A DNA stretch of 64,000 bases from Fructobacillus parabroussonetiae (GTDB lineage Bacteria; Bacillota; Bacilli; Lactobacillales; Lactobacillaceae). This document shows, piece by piece, positions 1 through 8,150 of the stretch (positions within the stretch are counted from its first letter, which is position 1; every line of letters begins with the position of its first letter). The translations under genes were made by a program, and so were the position numbers. The stretch spans positions 124,001 to 188,000 of the forward strand of contig NZ_JAAMFL010000001.1 in NCBI RefSeq assembly GCF_018437265.1. The letters are read 5' to 3'. Under the pieces are notes generated by a model that was given only the letters and a program-made list of their open reading frames with translations, was not told where the DNA came from and ran no database searches.

Positions 1-357
1 CCCTTTTCAGCTTTAACGGTCAAAGACGTCCATACGATTTACGCCATTTCAATGTACGAAGAAAAGACGGCGTCACAGTTGGCCAAGGCGGTTCACTTAT
101 CGCCATCGGCGATGACGACAGCCATTGATCGATTGGTTGAAAAGGGCTATGTCGAACGTCGCCGTTCCAAGACAGATCGACGGGTCGTGAAGCTTGGCTT
201 GACCCACCAGGGCCGGGTATTGTACCGCGCTCATCAAGCCTTTCACCTGCAAATGACCAAAGCGATGTTTAACGGCTTTACCGATAACGCGGCCGCCATT
301 TTGGAAAAGGCGCTGGGCAACCTGCAAGCTTACCTGCAGGATATCTTGAAAGAGTAA
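1..357 (+). CDS. fabT: FabT, MarR-family repressor of fatty acid synthesis (5' partial)
   Basis: The frame is open from base 1 and its upstream residues (VHTIYAIS before the first internal Met) match the MarR fold, so the gene starts outside the window; 118 codons are visible. The winged helix-turn-helix is clear: TASQLAKAVHLSPSAMTTAIDRLVEKGYV followed in pieces by the wing SKTDRRVVKLGLT, then C-terminal dimerisation helices. In Lactobacillales FabT binds acyl-ACP and represses the fab/acc operon. It lies directly before fabH, as usual for FabT. The assignment rests on fold plus position. Confidence 0.88.
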   Translation, partial: PFSALTVKDVHTIYAISMYEEKTASQLAKAVHLSPSAMTTAIDRLVEKGYVERRRSKTDRRVVKLGLTHQGRVLYRAHQAFHLQMTKAMFNGFTDNAAAILEKALGNLQAYLQDILKE

Positions 358-372
358 GCAAAGGGATTGATG

Positions 373-1347
373 ATGGAAAAGATGAAGATTGTGGCGACCG
401 CTCGGCAAGTGCCGGAACGCGCCGTGTCAAACGATGACTTAGCGGAACTGATGGAGACATCAGACGAATGGATTTACCCCCGTACGGGGATCCATCGTCG
501 GCACGTGGTGACCGATGAAAACACCTCGGACTTGGCGGCTGCCGTGGCCGAAAAGCTCTTGGCAAAAGCCGGTTGGCAGGCAGACGATTTGGACTTTATC
601 ATTGTCTCAACGATGTCCCCGGATGCCTTGTCCCCACACACTTCAGCCATTGTGCAGGGGAAGATTGGCGCTCAAAAGGCCTTTGCTTTTGACATTAACG
701 CCGCCTGTTCAGGATTTGTGTACGGCCTGTCCGTTGCTTCTTCCTTCTTATCATCTGGTCGTTACCAAAAGGGCATGTTCATTGGCGCAGAAGTGCTGTC
801 AAAACTGGTTGATTGGAAGGATCGGACCGTGTCCGTTCTCTTCGGCGACGGTGCTGGTGGTGTCTTGCTTGAGGCGACAAAAGAAGAAGAAGGCCTCTTA
901 TCCGAAGAGCTACAAGCTTACGGTGATCGTGGCGAGGCCATTTTGACCGGGCGCTTTGCCAATCAAAACGCCTTTGCTGGGGAAATTTCGCCTTTGGATC
1001 CATACTTCCACCAAGATGGCCGCGGCGTTTATTCCTTTGCGACTCGAGAGGTACCCAAGGTCTTGAACAAGGCCTTGGCAAAAGCCGGCTTGCAGGCCGA
1101 TGATGTGGACCTTTACTTGGCCCACCAGGCCAACCATCGGATTATCGAATCGATGGCGAAAAACTTTGGCCAACCAATGGAAAAGTTCCCAACGAACATG
1201 GTCGAATATGGCAACACTTCGGCCGCTTCAACCGCCATTCTCTTGGATGAGTTAATGGAAGCTGGCCAAGTGCAAAAGGGGATGAAAGTCGCCTTCGTTG
1301 GCTTTGGTGGTGGCCTCGCCATTGGGGCGCAAATCTGGCAGCTCTAA
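373..1347 (+). CDS. fabH: 3-oxoacyl-ACP synthase III (FabH)
   Basis: FabH condenses acetyl-CoA with malonyl-ACP and so starts fatty acid chains. The thiolase-type triad is visible: Cys in INAACSGF, His in LAHQAN and Asn in GNTSAAS. Length of about 324 residues is normal. Three start codons follow each other in frame (TTG 367, ATG 370, ATG 373). The Shine-Dalgarno AAGGG at 361-365 sits best (7 nt) in front of ATG 373. The gene begins 15 nt after the FabT stop, so the two are cotranscribed. Function is secure; only the exact start is open. Confidence 0.95.
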   Translation: MEKMKIVATARQVPERAVSNDDLAELMETSDEWIYPRTGIHRRHVVTDENTSDLAAAVAEKLLAKAGWQADDLDFIIVSTMSPDALSPHTSAIVQGKIGAQKAFAFDINAACSGFVYGLSVASSFLSSGRYQKGMFIGAEVLSKLVDWKDRTVSVLFGDGAGGVLLEATKEEEGLLSEELQAYGDRGEAILTGRFANQNAFAGEISPLDPYFHQDGRGVYSFATREVPKVLNKALAKAGLQADDVDLYLAHQANHRIIESMAKNFGQPMEKFPTNMVEYGNTSAASTAILLDELMEAGQVQKGMKVAFVGFGGGLAIGAQIWQL

Positions 1348-1354
1348 GCGACTA

Positions 1355-1377
1355 GCCCGGTGAATGCCGGGCGTTTT
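1355..1377 (+). terminator. Hairpin after fabH, weak terminator or attenuator
   Basis: GCCCGG (1355-1360) pairs with CCGGGC (1367-1372) over a 6-nt loop, followed by GTTTT. The T run is short, so partial termination between fabH and acpP is more likely than a full stop. Confidence 0.5.
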
Positions 1378-1395
1378 CAAAAAATAACTAAAATG

Positions 1396-1440
1396 CGGTG
1401 TAGTAGGCTGCACCGTAAAAATCAAACGTATTGCAATACG
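1396..1440 (+). promoter_or_regulatory. RNA hairpin plus 14-bp palindrome in the acpP leader
   Basis: CGGTGTAG (1396-1403) pairs with CTGCACCG (1408-1415) over a TAGG loop, with one G-U pair. Eleven bases on, CGTATTG (1427-1433) and CAATACG (1434-1440) form a perfect palindrome ending about 8 nt before the acpP ribosome site. The first looks like an mRNA stability or processing element. The second could be an operator or a second hairpin. FabT sites described in other lactic bacteria are AT-rich TTTGA/TCAAA palindromes, which this does not resemble. Confidence 0.4.
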
Positions 1441-1462
1441 AAACCTATAGGAGAACGTGCTC

Positions 1463-1705
1463 ATGACACAAGAAGAGATTTTTGACAAGGTAAAGGACAT
1501 CTTGGTTGACCAATTTGATTTGGAAGACTCAGAAGTAACGATGACAACCAACATGACGGACGACATCGATGCCGACTCATTGGACTTGTTCGAAGTTTTG
1601 AACCAAGTCGAAGACGAATTCGACATTAAGTTGGAAGATACAGAAGAAGTATCAACAGTTGCTGACTTGGTTAACAAGATCAAGGAACAAACTGACAAGA
1701 AGTAA
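1463..1705 (+). CDS. acpP: Acyl carrier protein
   Basis: An 80-residue, very acidic four-helix protein with the phosphopantetheine site DADSLD (Ser about residue 38). It carries growing acyl chains for the fab enzymes and is charged by holo-ACP synthase (acpS at 30944). ATG 1463 is chosen over an in-frame GTG at 1457 because TAGGAG (1448-1453) lies 9 nt before it. A hairpin and palindrome precede it, and a 61-nt gap separates it from fabK, which would allow separate mRNA ends for this usually very abundant protein. Confidence 0.96.
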   Translation: MTQEEIFDKVKDILVDQFDLEDSEVTMTTNMTDDIDADSLDLFEVLNQVEDEFDIKLEDTEEVSTVADLVNKIKEQTDKK

Positions 1706-1766
1706 GACTTCTCATCAGGCGGCGTCCGTCGCCGCATACATAAAAGTAAAAGGTAAGGCATAGAAT

Positions 1767-2723
1767 ATGACAGTTAAAGTTGGAAACGAGATTTTTGATC
1801 AACTCGGCATGAAGTACCCGATTGTGGAAGGCGGCATGACCTGGGCCGGAACTGGTGCGTTGGCCGCAGCGGTTTCAGAAGCTGGTGGTCTTGGCTTCAT
1901 CGGAACGGGTTACTGGCATGGCGAAGATGTTCGCAAGGAAGTTCGTCGGGCCAAAGCATTGACCGACAAGCCATTTGGTGTGAACGTGATGTTGATGTCC
2001 CGCCACATTCGCGAAGTTTTTGACGTCATTTTAGAAGAAGGTGTCAAAGTCGTGGCCACCGGTGCCGGCGACCCTTCTCCCTTCTTGGAAGAATTACACG
2101 CGGCCGGCATCGTGGTCATGCCCGTTGTGCCATCGGTTTCCTTAGCCAAGATGATGCAGCGTAAGGGTGTCGACGCCGTGATTGCCGAAGGAATGGAATC
2201 CGGGGGCCACATCGGTCAAATGACGACCATGGCACTGGTGCCACAGGTGGTTGACGCGGTTGATATTCCGGTGATTGCAGCCGGTGGAATTGGGGACGGC
2301 CGTGGTGCTGCCGCTGCCTTTGCCCTTGGTGCTTCCGGTGTCCAAATGGGGACCCGTTTCCTTGCCTCACCAGAATCTGAAGTCCACGAAAACTTTAAGA
2401 AGAAGATTTTGAAGGCTCGCGATATCGATACGATCGTGACGGGAAACATTGCTGGTTCACGTGCCCGTGTCTTGAAGAACAAGATGGCCAAGGAGTACGT
2501 GAAGAAGGAAATCGAAGAAGCGCAAAAGCCCGCGCCAGATTATGAAACAGTCGAAAAGCTGGAGTCTGGCACGCTGCGTGCCGCGGTACAAGAAGGCGAC
2601 AAGGATGGCGGGGCCTTCATGGCTGGTCAGATTTCCGGCATGATCAAAGAAGAGAAGCCCGTCGCCGACATCTTAGAAGATGTTTGGACGGAAGCGGCTG
2701 ACATTCTTGGTTTGTCAAAGTAA
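1767..2723 (+). CDS. fabK: Enoyl-ACP reductase II, FMN-dependent (FabK)
   Basis: FabK reduces the trans-2-enoyl-ACP at the end of each elongation round using NAD(P)H and FMN. The nitronate monooxygenase-like TIM barrel shows the N-terminal VEGGMTWAGTGALA segment, EGMESGGHIG near residue 143 and the phosphate-binding AAGGIGDGRG near residue 173. 318 residues is typical. Use of FabK rather than FabI is common in Lactobacillales and means intrinsic triclosan tolerance is expected (established for the family). It sits between acpP and fabD in the operon. Confidence 0.95.
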   Translation: MTVKVGNEIFDQLGMKYPIVEGGMTWAGTGALAAAVSEAGGLGFIGTGYWHGEDVRKEVRRAKALTDKPFGVNVMLMSRHIREVFDVILEEGVKVVATGAGDPSPFLEELHAAGIVVMPVVPSVSLAKMMQRKGVDAVIAEGMESGGHIGQMTTMALVPQVVDAVDIPVIAAGGIGDGRGAAAAFALGASGVQMGTRFLASPESEVHENFKKKILKARDIDTIVTGNIAGSRARVLKNKMAKEYVKKEIEEAQKPAPDYETVEKLESGTLRAAVQEGDKDGGAFMAGQISGMIKEEKPVADILEDVWTEAADILGLSK

Positions 2724-2748
2724 AAGAAGAAAGTAAGGGAAGTTTTCT

Positions 2749-3690
2749 ATGCGCATCGGACTGCTATTTAATGGTCAGGGTTCACAGAAGGCCGGGATGG
2801 GTCAGGATCTTTATGATCAGTCTCCCGTCTTTGCTCAATACATTGACCAGGCGTCAACCATTCTGGGTTATGACTTGGTTCAGGTCTTCAATGACGACAG
2901 CAAAATTAGTCAAACAAAGTGGGCACAGCCTGCGATTGTTGCCTTTGATTCAGCACTTGCGGCGACTTTGAAGGACGCTGGTGTGGCCAATGTGGTGGCT
3001 GCCTTGGGACTTTCGCTGGGGGAATACCCGGCACTGGTTGCCAACGGTATGCTGACTTTTGACCAAGCCATCGCTTTGGTGAAGGACCGTGGGGCTTACA
3101 TGCAGGAAGTTGGGGACAAAAACCCTGGCAAGATGGTGGCGGTCTTAGATGACAATCAAGACATGATTGTGGCCACGATCGAGAAGATGCAGCGCGAAGG
3201 GCTGGCCGTATACGCCGCCAACTTTAATACCTTTTCGCAATTGGTCATCGGAGGAGAAGCGCTTGCCGTTGACCAGGCTGTTCAGGTGTTAACGATCGAC
3301 GGGGTGAAAAAGATTGTGCCCCTTCCCGTTTCCGGCGCTTTCCACACACCGCTACTAAAAGAAGCGGCCAATAAAATGGCCGACCGTTTGTCGGCCGAAT
3401 CGATTGGAGCAGGGGACTATCCCGTTTACTCCAATACGACAAAGAAAGTTTTCACGGCCGATACGCTCAAGCATACCTTGGAAAAGCAGATCGTTTCGCC
3501 AACTTACTTTGCCGACTGCTTGAAAAACATGGTCGACGAACAAAAAGTGGACACCCTGATTGAAATTGGACCCGGGGTGACTTTGTCAAAGTTTGCTCGA
3601 AAGATTGTTTCAAAAGAAATTACCCGTTATTCCGTAACGGACTGGGCGACGTTTGAAAAAGTCGTTGCGCAACTGAAGGAAGAAGGATAA
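2749..3690 (+). CDS. fabD: Malonyl-CoA:ACP transacylase (FabD)
   Basis: Transfers malonyl from CoA to ACP. It has the GQGSQ oxyanion motif at residues 9-13, the nucleophile Ser at about 89 in GLSLGEY and the catalytic His in GAFHTPL near residue 198. Leu replaces the more common His next to the nucleophile, a variant also seen in other Gram-positive FabD proteins. 313 residues is normal. The start ATG 2749 follows AAGGGAAG at 2736-2743. Its stop is 2 nt from fabG. Confidence 0.95.
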   Translation: MRIGLLFNGQGSQKAGMGQDLYDQSPVFAQYIDQASTILGYDLVQVFNDDSKISQTKWAQPAIVAFDSALAATLKDAGVANVVAALGLSLGEYPALVANGMLTFDQAIALVKDRGAYMQEVGDKNPGKMVAVLDDNQDMIVATIEKMQREGLAVYAANFNTFSQLVIGGEALAVDQAVQVLTIDGVKKIVPLPVSGAFHTPLLKEAANKMADRLSAESIGAGDYPVYSNTTKKVFTADTLKHTLEKQIVSPTYFADCLKNMVDEQKVDTLIEIGPGVTLSKFARKIVSKEITRYSVTDWATFEKVVAQLKEEG

Positions 3691-3692
3691 AA

Positions 3693-4421
3693 ATGGATTT
3701 TACAAATCAAACGGTTTTCGTTACTGGCTCTTCGCGAGGCATCGGCCTGGCCGTTGCCCACGCCTTTGATGCGGCGGGAGCAAACGTGATTTTACACGGG
3801 CGTTCGCCTTTGAAAGAAGAAGTGGTGAACTCCTTTAAACAAAAGCCAAGAACGCTACAATTCGATATTGCCGATGGGGAAGCAGCGGAAGCTGCTCTAA
3901 AGGCCCTGTACAAGGAAGACGACTTTGACGGCATCGATATTCTGGTGAACAACGCCGGCATTACAAAGGATCAGTTGGCTATGGGGATGAAGTTGGAAGA
4001 CTTTGCCGTCGTCGTCAACACGAACCTGACTGGAACTTTTAATGTCACGCAGCCCGTCTTTAAAAAGATGATTCGTCAAAAGCACGGTGTCATTATTAAC
4101 ATGGCCTCGGTTGTTGGCCAAATGGGCAACATTGGACAAGCCAACTATGCGGCTTCAAAGGCTGGTGTGATTGGTTTGACGAAGTCCCTTGCAAAGGAAG
4201 GGGCACGCCGGAATATCCGCGTGAACGCCATTGCGCCAGGGATGATTGTCTCTGACATGACGGATGCCTTGTCTGATCAAGCAAAGGAAGCCATCCTAAA
4301 AGAAATCCCACTTTCACGTTTTGGAACGGTGGAAGATGTGGCCAACGTGGCCCTCTTCTTAGCGGGAAATGACTACGTGACCGGTCAAACGATTACGGTT
4401 GACGGTGGCCTTTACATTTAA
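3693..4421 (+). CDS. fabG: 3-oxoacyl-ACP reductase (FabG)
   Basis: Classical short-chain dehydrogenase of 242 residues that reduces beta-ketoacyl-ACP with NADPH. TGSSRGIG (residues 10-17) is the cofactor loop, NNAG lies near residue 87, and the catalytic Ser, Tyr and Lys are in MASVVGQ and YAASKAG. It ends DGGLYI, as many FabG proteins do. It follows fabD by 2 nt and precedes fabF by 37 nt. Confidence 0.95.
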   Translation: MDFTNQTVFVTGSSRGIGLAVAHAFDAAGANVILHGRSPLKEEVVNSFKQKPRTLQFDIADGEAAEAALKALYKEDDFDGIDILVNNAGITKDQLAMGMKLEDFAVVVNTNLTGTFNVTQPVFKKMIRQKHGVIINMASVVGQMGNIGQANYAASKAGVIGLTKSLAKEGARRNIRVNAIAPGMIVSDMTDALSDQAKEAILKEIPLSRFGTVEDVANVALFLAGNDYVTGQTITVDGGLYI

Positions 4422-4458
4422 AGGTTGCGATAAACACGAGAAGTTGAAAGGAAACAAC

Positions 4459-5709
4459 ATGACACGAGTTGTAGTTACTGGAATGGGTGCCATTGCACCA
4501 AACGGAAACGATACGAAGGCGTTCTTGGACGCAATCTTTGCAGGTCAAAGCGGTATCAAGCCAATTACGAAGTTTGACCCAACCGAAACGGGAATCGCCG
4601 TTGCCGGACAGGTTGACGGGTTCGATCCCGCCGCCCGCGTTGGAAAGCGTGATGCCCGTAAGTTGGATTTGTTCTCACAATATGCCATCGACGCAGCCAT
4701 GCAGGCGATGGAACAAGCCGACTTGCTTCCTGACGAAGACTCAGAAGCTAAGTCAAAGGTTCAAAATCCGAATCGTTTTGGTGTGATCTTGGGTAATGGA
4801 ATTGGTGGTTTGACGACCATGCAAGAACAAATTATCAAGATGCATGACAAGGGACCACAGCGTGTTTCACCACTTTTCGTGCCAGAAGCCATCCCAAACA
4901 TGGTGTCTGGTAACGTTTCCCTCCGCTTTGGTGCAAAGGGAACGAACATGACCATCGTGACGGCCTGTGCTTCAGCAACGAATGCCATTGGGGAAGCCTT
5001 CTGGCGTGTCCAGTCTGGTAAAGAGGACGTTGTGTTGACGGGTGGTGCCGAAGCCGCTGTGAACGAAATCGGAATTGCTGGTTTCGCTGCTTTGACGGCT
5101 TTGTCAAAGGAAGCTGATCCAAAGGAAGCCTCAAAGCCATTTGATAAGAACCGTCATGGGTTCGTCCTTGGTGAAGGTTCCGGTGTTTTGGTTTTGGAAT
5201 CGTTGGAACATGCTGAGAAGCGTGGTGCTAACGTCCTGGCCGAAGTGGTTGGTTATGGTACGACGGCCGATGCCTATCACATGACATCACCAGCACCGGA
5301 TGGTGAAGGGGTCATTCGTGCCTTCCAAGAAGCTTTGGAAGATGCCAAGATTCAACCAGAACAACTTTCTTACATTAACGCCCACGGAACGGCCACGGGT
5401 GCAAACGATTCTGGCGAAGCCGAAGCGATTGCTGCCGTCTTTGGCGAAAACAGCGTACCGGTTTCATCAACAAAGGGAATGACAGGACACTTGCTTGGTG
5501 CTGCTGGTGCCATCGAAGCCGTCGCTTCGGTCGGTGCCATCGACCGCGGTATCTTACCTGAAAACGTCGGCTTTGACGAAGCAGATGAGCACACGAAGAA
5601 GGTTAACTTGGTCAACAAGAGCAACCAAAACGTGGCGCCTGAATACGTCATGTCGGCAAACTATGGATTTGGTGGCCACAACGCTGCCGTGATCTTCAAG
5701 AAGTTTTAA
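4459..5709 (+). CDS. fabF: 3-oxoacyl-ACP synthase II (FabF)
   Basis: Chain-elongating condensing enzyme, 416 residues. The nucleophilic Cys (about residue 170) is in VTACASATN, and the two catalytic His are in NAHGTATGAND and MTGHLLGAAGA. The frame stays open upstream into fabG, but GAAAGGA (4446-4452) places the start at ATG 4459, giving the normal MTRVVVTG N-terminus. It is the fifth elongation gene in the operon. Confidence 0.95.
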   Translation: MTRVVVTGMGAIAPNGNDTKAFLDAIFAGQSGIKPITKFDPTETGIAVAGQVDGFDPAARVGKRDARKLDLFSQYAIDAAMQAMEQADLLPDEDSEAKSKVQNPNRFGVILGNGIGGLTTMQEQIIKMHDKGPQRVSPLFVPEAIPNMVSGNVSLRFGAKGTNMTIVTACASATNAIGEAFWRVQSGKEDVVLTGGAEAAVNEIGIAGFAALTALSKEADPKEASKPFDKNRHGFVLGEGSGVLVLESLEHAEKRGANVLAEVVGYGTTADAYHMTSPAPDGEGVIRAFQEALEDAKIQPEQLSYINAHGTATGANDSGEAEAIAAVFGENSVPVSSTKGMTGHLLGAAGAIEAVASVGAIDRGILPENVGFDEADEHTKKVNLVNKSNQNVAPEYVMSANYGFGGHNAAVIFKKF

Positions 5710-5721
5710 GGGGAATGCCCA

Positions 5722-6195
5722 ATGAATTTAAATGTTCAAGAAATTCGTGAATTGATGGCTGACTTGGAAAAGTCATCACTTCGAGATATTGCCATTACAG
5801 ACGGTGACTTTTCCTTGCACCTGTCCAAAAATGAACAGATCCAAGCGCCTGCACCAGCTGCTCCAGTAGCAGCCCCTGCGGCCAATGTGACAAGTCCAAG
5901 CACGCCGGTTGAACCAGCAGCAGCTGAAGTAGCCGCTACAAAAGCACCGGCAGCCGGTAAGGAAATCAAGGCACCGATGGTTGGAACGGTTTACTTGAAG
6001 CCAAAGCCTGAGGAACCCGACTTTAAGAGCGTTGGTGACCGCGTTGAGAAGGGTGAAACCGTTGCTATTATTGAGGCCATGAAGTTGATGACGGAAATCA
6101 AGTCGGACGTTTCCGGTACGATTGCCGAAATTCTCGTTGAAAACGAAGAAGTTGTCGACTACGAAAAGCCACTTTACCGTGTGACAACGGACTAA
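5722..6195 (+). CDS. accB: Biotin carboxyl carrier protein of acetyl-CoA carboxylase
   Basis: 157-residue BCCP. The C-terminal biotinyl domain has the EAMKLM motif with the biotinylated Lys at about 121. Residues 41-80 are a flexible Ala/Pro linker typical of BCCP, joining a short N-terminal helical part to the biotinyl domain. It carries carboxybiotin between AccC and AccAD. It starts 12 nt after fabF. Confidence 0.95.
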   Translation: MNLNVQEIRELMADLEKSSLRDIAITDGDFSLHLSKNEQIQAPAPAAPVAAPAANVTSPSTPVEPAAAEVAATKAPAAGKEIKAPMVGTVYLKPKPEEPDFKSVGDRVEKGETVAIIEAMKLMTEIKSDVSGTIAEILVENEEVVDYEKPLYRVTTD

Positions 6196-6277
6196 GGGTC
6201 AACCGGTTTGTTGCGATTAAAGCCAGTCGATTCCAATCGGATGACCTGGCATACATAGGGACAAAAGGAGAGTAAAA

Positions 6278-6709
6278 ATGTCTTTAATGAACGCCCAAGA
6301 AATTCAAGAAATTCTACCACACCGCTATCCAATGTTGATGTTGGACACGGTGGAAGAACTGGTTCCTGGTGAAAAGTGTGTCGCCATTAAGAACATTTCC
6401 ATTAACGAAGAAATCTTTCAGGGACACTTTCCTGGTAATCCCACTTTCCCCGGTGCTTTGACTGTCGAAGCCCTGGCCCAATGTGGTGCCGTTGCCTTAC
6501 TGTCCATGCCAGAATTTAAGGGTAAGACAGCCTACTTCGGTGGGATTAAGAAGGCCCGTTACCGCAAAATGGTTCGCCCGGGTGACCAGGTCAAGCTCGA
6601 AGTGACCTTGGATCGTTTGCGTGGCCCGGTTGGTTCCGGAAAGGGAATCGCCTGGGTAAACGGCAAGAAGGCGACAACAGCCGAACTGACCTTTATTATT
6701 GGAGAATAA
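6278..6709 (+). CDS. fabZ: 3-hydroxyacyl-ACP dehydratase (FabZ)
   Basis: 143-residue hot-dog fold dehydratase. It has the LPHRYPMLMLDTV N-terminal motif and the active-site segment GHFPGNPTFPG followed by the catalytic Glu in TVEALAQ. It dehydrates beta-hydroxyacyl-ACP. Start ATG 6278 follows AAAAGGAG at 6263-6270. The 82-nt gap after accB holds only a small inverted repeat (CGATT/AATCG). Being the only dehydratase in the locus, it may also feed unsaturated acid synthesis, but the sequence cannot decide that. Confidence 0.94.
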   Translation: MSLMNAQEIQEILPHRYPMLMLDTVEELVPGEKCVAIKNISINEEIFQGHFPGNPTFPGALTVEALAQCGAVALLSMPEFKGKTAYFGGIKKARYRKMVRPGDQVKLEVTLDRLRGPVGSGKGIAWVNGKKATTAELTFIIGE

Positions 6710-6710
6710 A

Positions 6711-8087
6711 ATGTTCAAAAAAGTATTGGTAGCAAACCGTGGCGAAGTCGCGGTCCGAATCATTCGAACGCTGAAAGAAATGGGTATCAAGGCGGTGGCC
6801 ATCTACTCAACAGCAGATAAAGATTCACTCCATGTTCAAATTGCGGATGAAGCCATTTGTGTTGGTGGGCCAAAGCCTGCTGACTCTTACATCAACATGA
6901 AGAATGTGATTTCAGCCGCCGTACTGACTGGTTCTGAAGCCATTCATCCGGGTTATGGTTTTCTTTCAGAAAACGCTCTCTTTGCCGAGATGGTCGGGGA
7001 TGTTGGGATTAAGTGGATTGGTCCGCGTCCCGAAACCATCGATTTGATGGGAAACAAGGAACACGCTCGAAACGAGATGCGTCAGGCAGATGTACCCGTG
7101 ATTCCTGGTTCTCTCTGTTACATTCATAACGTGGATGAAGCTCGAGAAGTGGCGAACGAAATCGGCTATCCCGTCCTCTTAAAGGCCGCTGCCGGCGGTG
7201 GTGGTAAGGGAATGCGCTTTATCTACGCCGATGAAGAGCTGGAAGAGAATTTCACCAACGCCCAGGCCGAAGCCAAGTTAAACTATGGCGACGAGCACAT
7301 GTACATTGAAAAAGTCATGCTCAACTGTCGCCATATTGAGATGCAGGTCATTCGTGATCAGCAGGGTAACGTGCTTTGTTTCCCAGAACGGAACTGTTCA
7401 CTCCAACGCCGTAATCAAAAGGTGATGGAAGAATCACCGGCTGCTTCGATGACAGCTGCCATGCGTCAAGACATGATTGAGGTCGTGACCAAGGCGGCCA
7501 ATGCCATCGATTACGAAAACACCGGGACGATTGAATTCCTCCAAGATCAGGAGGGTAAGTTCTACTTCATGGAGATGAACACGCGAATTCAGGTTGAGCA
7601 CCCGGTTACCGAAATGGTCACGGGGCTTGATTTGGTCCGCTTGCAGGTCTTGGTTGCGGCTGGCGAAGCCCTGCCATTGAAGCAAGAGGATGTGAAGATT
7701 CAAGGGCATGCGGTCGAAATGCGTTTGACGGCCGAAAAGCCGGAAGCCAATTTTGCCCCATCCGCTGGAAAAGTCGACTTTGTCTTCTTGCCAACCGGTG
7801 GCCCTGGTGTTCGAATCGATTCCGCCCTTTACAACGGGGACACGATTCAACCCTTCTACGATTCAATGATTGCCAAGCTCATTGCCCACGATGAAACACG
7901 TGAAGAGGCGATTGCTAAACTTGCTCGCATCATTGATGAGACGTCGGTTTCGGGTGTTTCGACTTCTAAGAACTTCCAAGCAGCCCTTTTGAAAGACAAG
8001 GGGGTGCTGACGGACCAATTTACAACAAAGTACTTAGAGGAGCACTTCTTGCCAGAATGGGAAGCCAGCCTGGCAGAAGAACAATAA
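6711..8087 (+). CDS. accC: Acetyl-CoA carboxylase, biotin carboxylase subunit
   Basis: ATP-grasp enzyme of 458 residues that carboxylates the biotin on AccB. The N-terminal FKKVLVANRGEVAVRIIR segment, the glycine-rich ATP loop AAAGGGGKGMR, the ERNCSLQRRNQK segment and the metal-binding MNTRIQVEHPVTE are all present. Start ATG 6711 lies 1 nt after the fabZ stop, behind GGAG (6701-6704) inside fabZ, so translation is coupled. Confidence 0.96.
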   Translation: MFKKVLVANRGEVAVRIIRTLKEMGIKAVAIYSTADKDSLHVQIADEAICVGGPKPADSYINMKNVISAAVLTGSEAIHPGYGFLSENALFAEMVGDVGIKWIGPRPETIDLMGNKEHARNEMRQADVPVIPGSLCYIHNVDEAREVANEIGYPVLLKAAAGGGGKGMRFIYADEELEENFTNAQAEAKLNYGDEHMYIEKVMLNCRHIEMQVIRDQQGNVLCFPERNCSLQRRNQKVMEESPAASMTAAMRQDMIEVVTKAANAIDYENTGTIEFLQDQEGKFYFMEMNTRIQVEHPVTEMVTGLDLVRLQVLVAAGEALPLKQEDVKIQGHAVEMRLTAEKPEANFAPSAGKVDFVFLPTGGPGVRIDSALYNGDTIQPFYDSMIAKLIAHDETREEAIAKLARIIDETSVSGVSTSKNFQAALLKDKGVLTDQFTTKYLEEHFLPEWEASLAEEQ

Positions 8088-8123
8088 GATCTTTTCAACG
8101 GTCGATGACACTCGGCCAATCGA

Positions 8124-8150
8124 GAGAGGAGCGGGCTTTGCCCAACTACT
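8124..8150 (+). promoter_or_regulatory. Ribosome site of accD with a hairpin in the spacer
   Basis: The good Shine-Dalgarno AGAGGAG (8124-8130 region) lies 20 nt before the only usable ATG (8151), too far for direct use. Between them GGGC (8133-8136), TTT and GCCC (8140-8143) form a perfect small hairpin. If it folds, the effective spacing drops to about 9 nt. No alternative in-frame start codon exists in between. Confidence 0.5.

Noticed and set aside
5736-5969. Minus-strand Ala/Gly-rich frame opposite accB
   Set aside because: It is the complement of the Ala/Pro linker of AccB and has no independent support.
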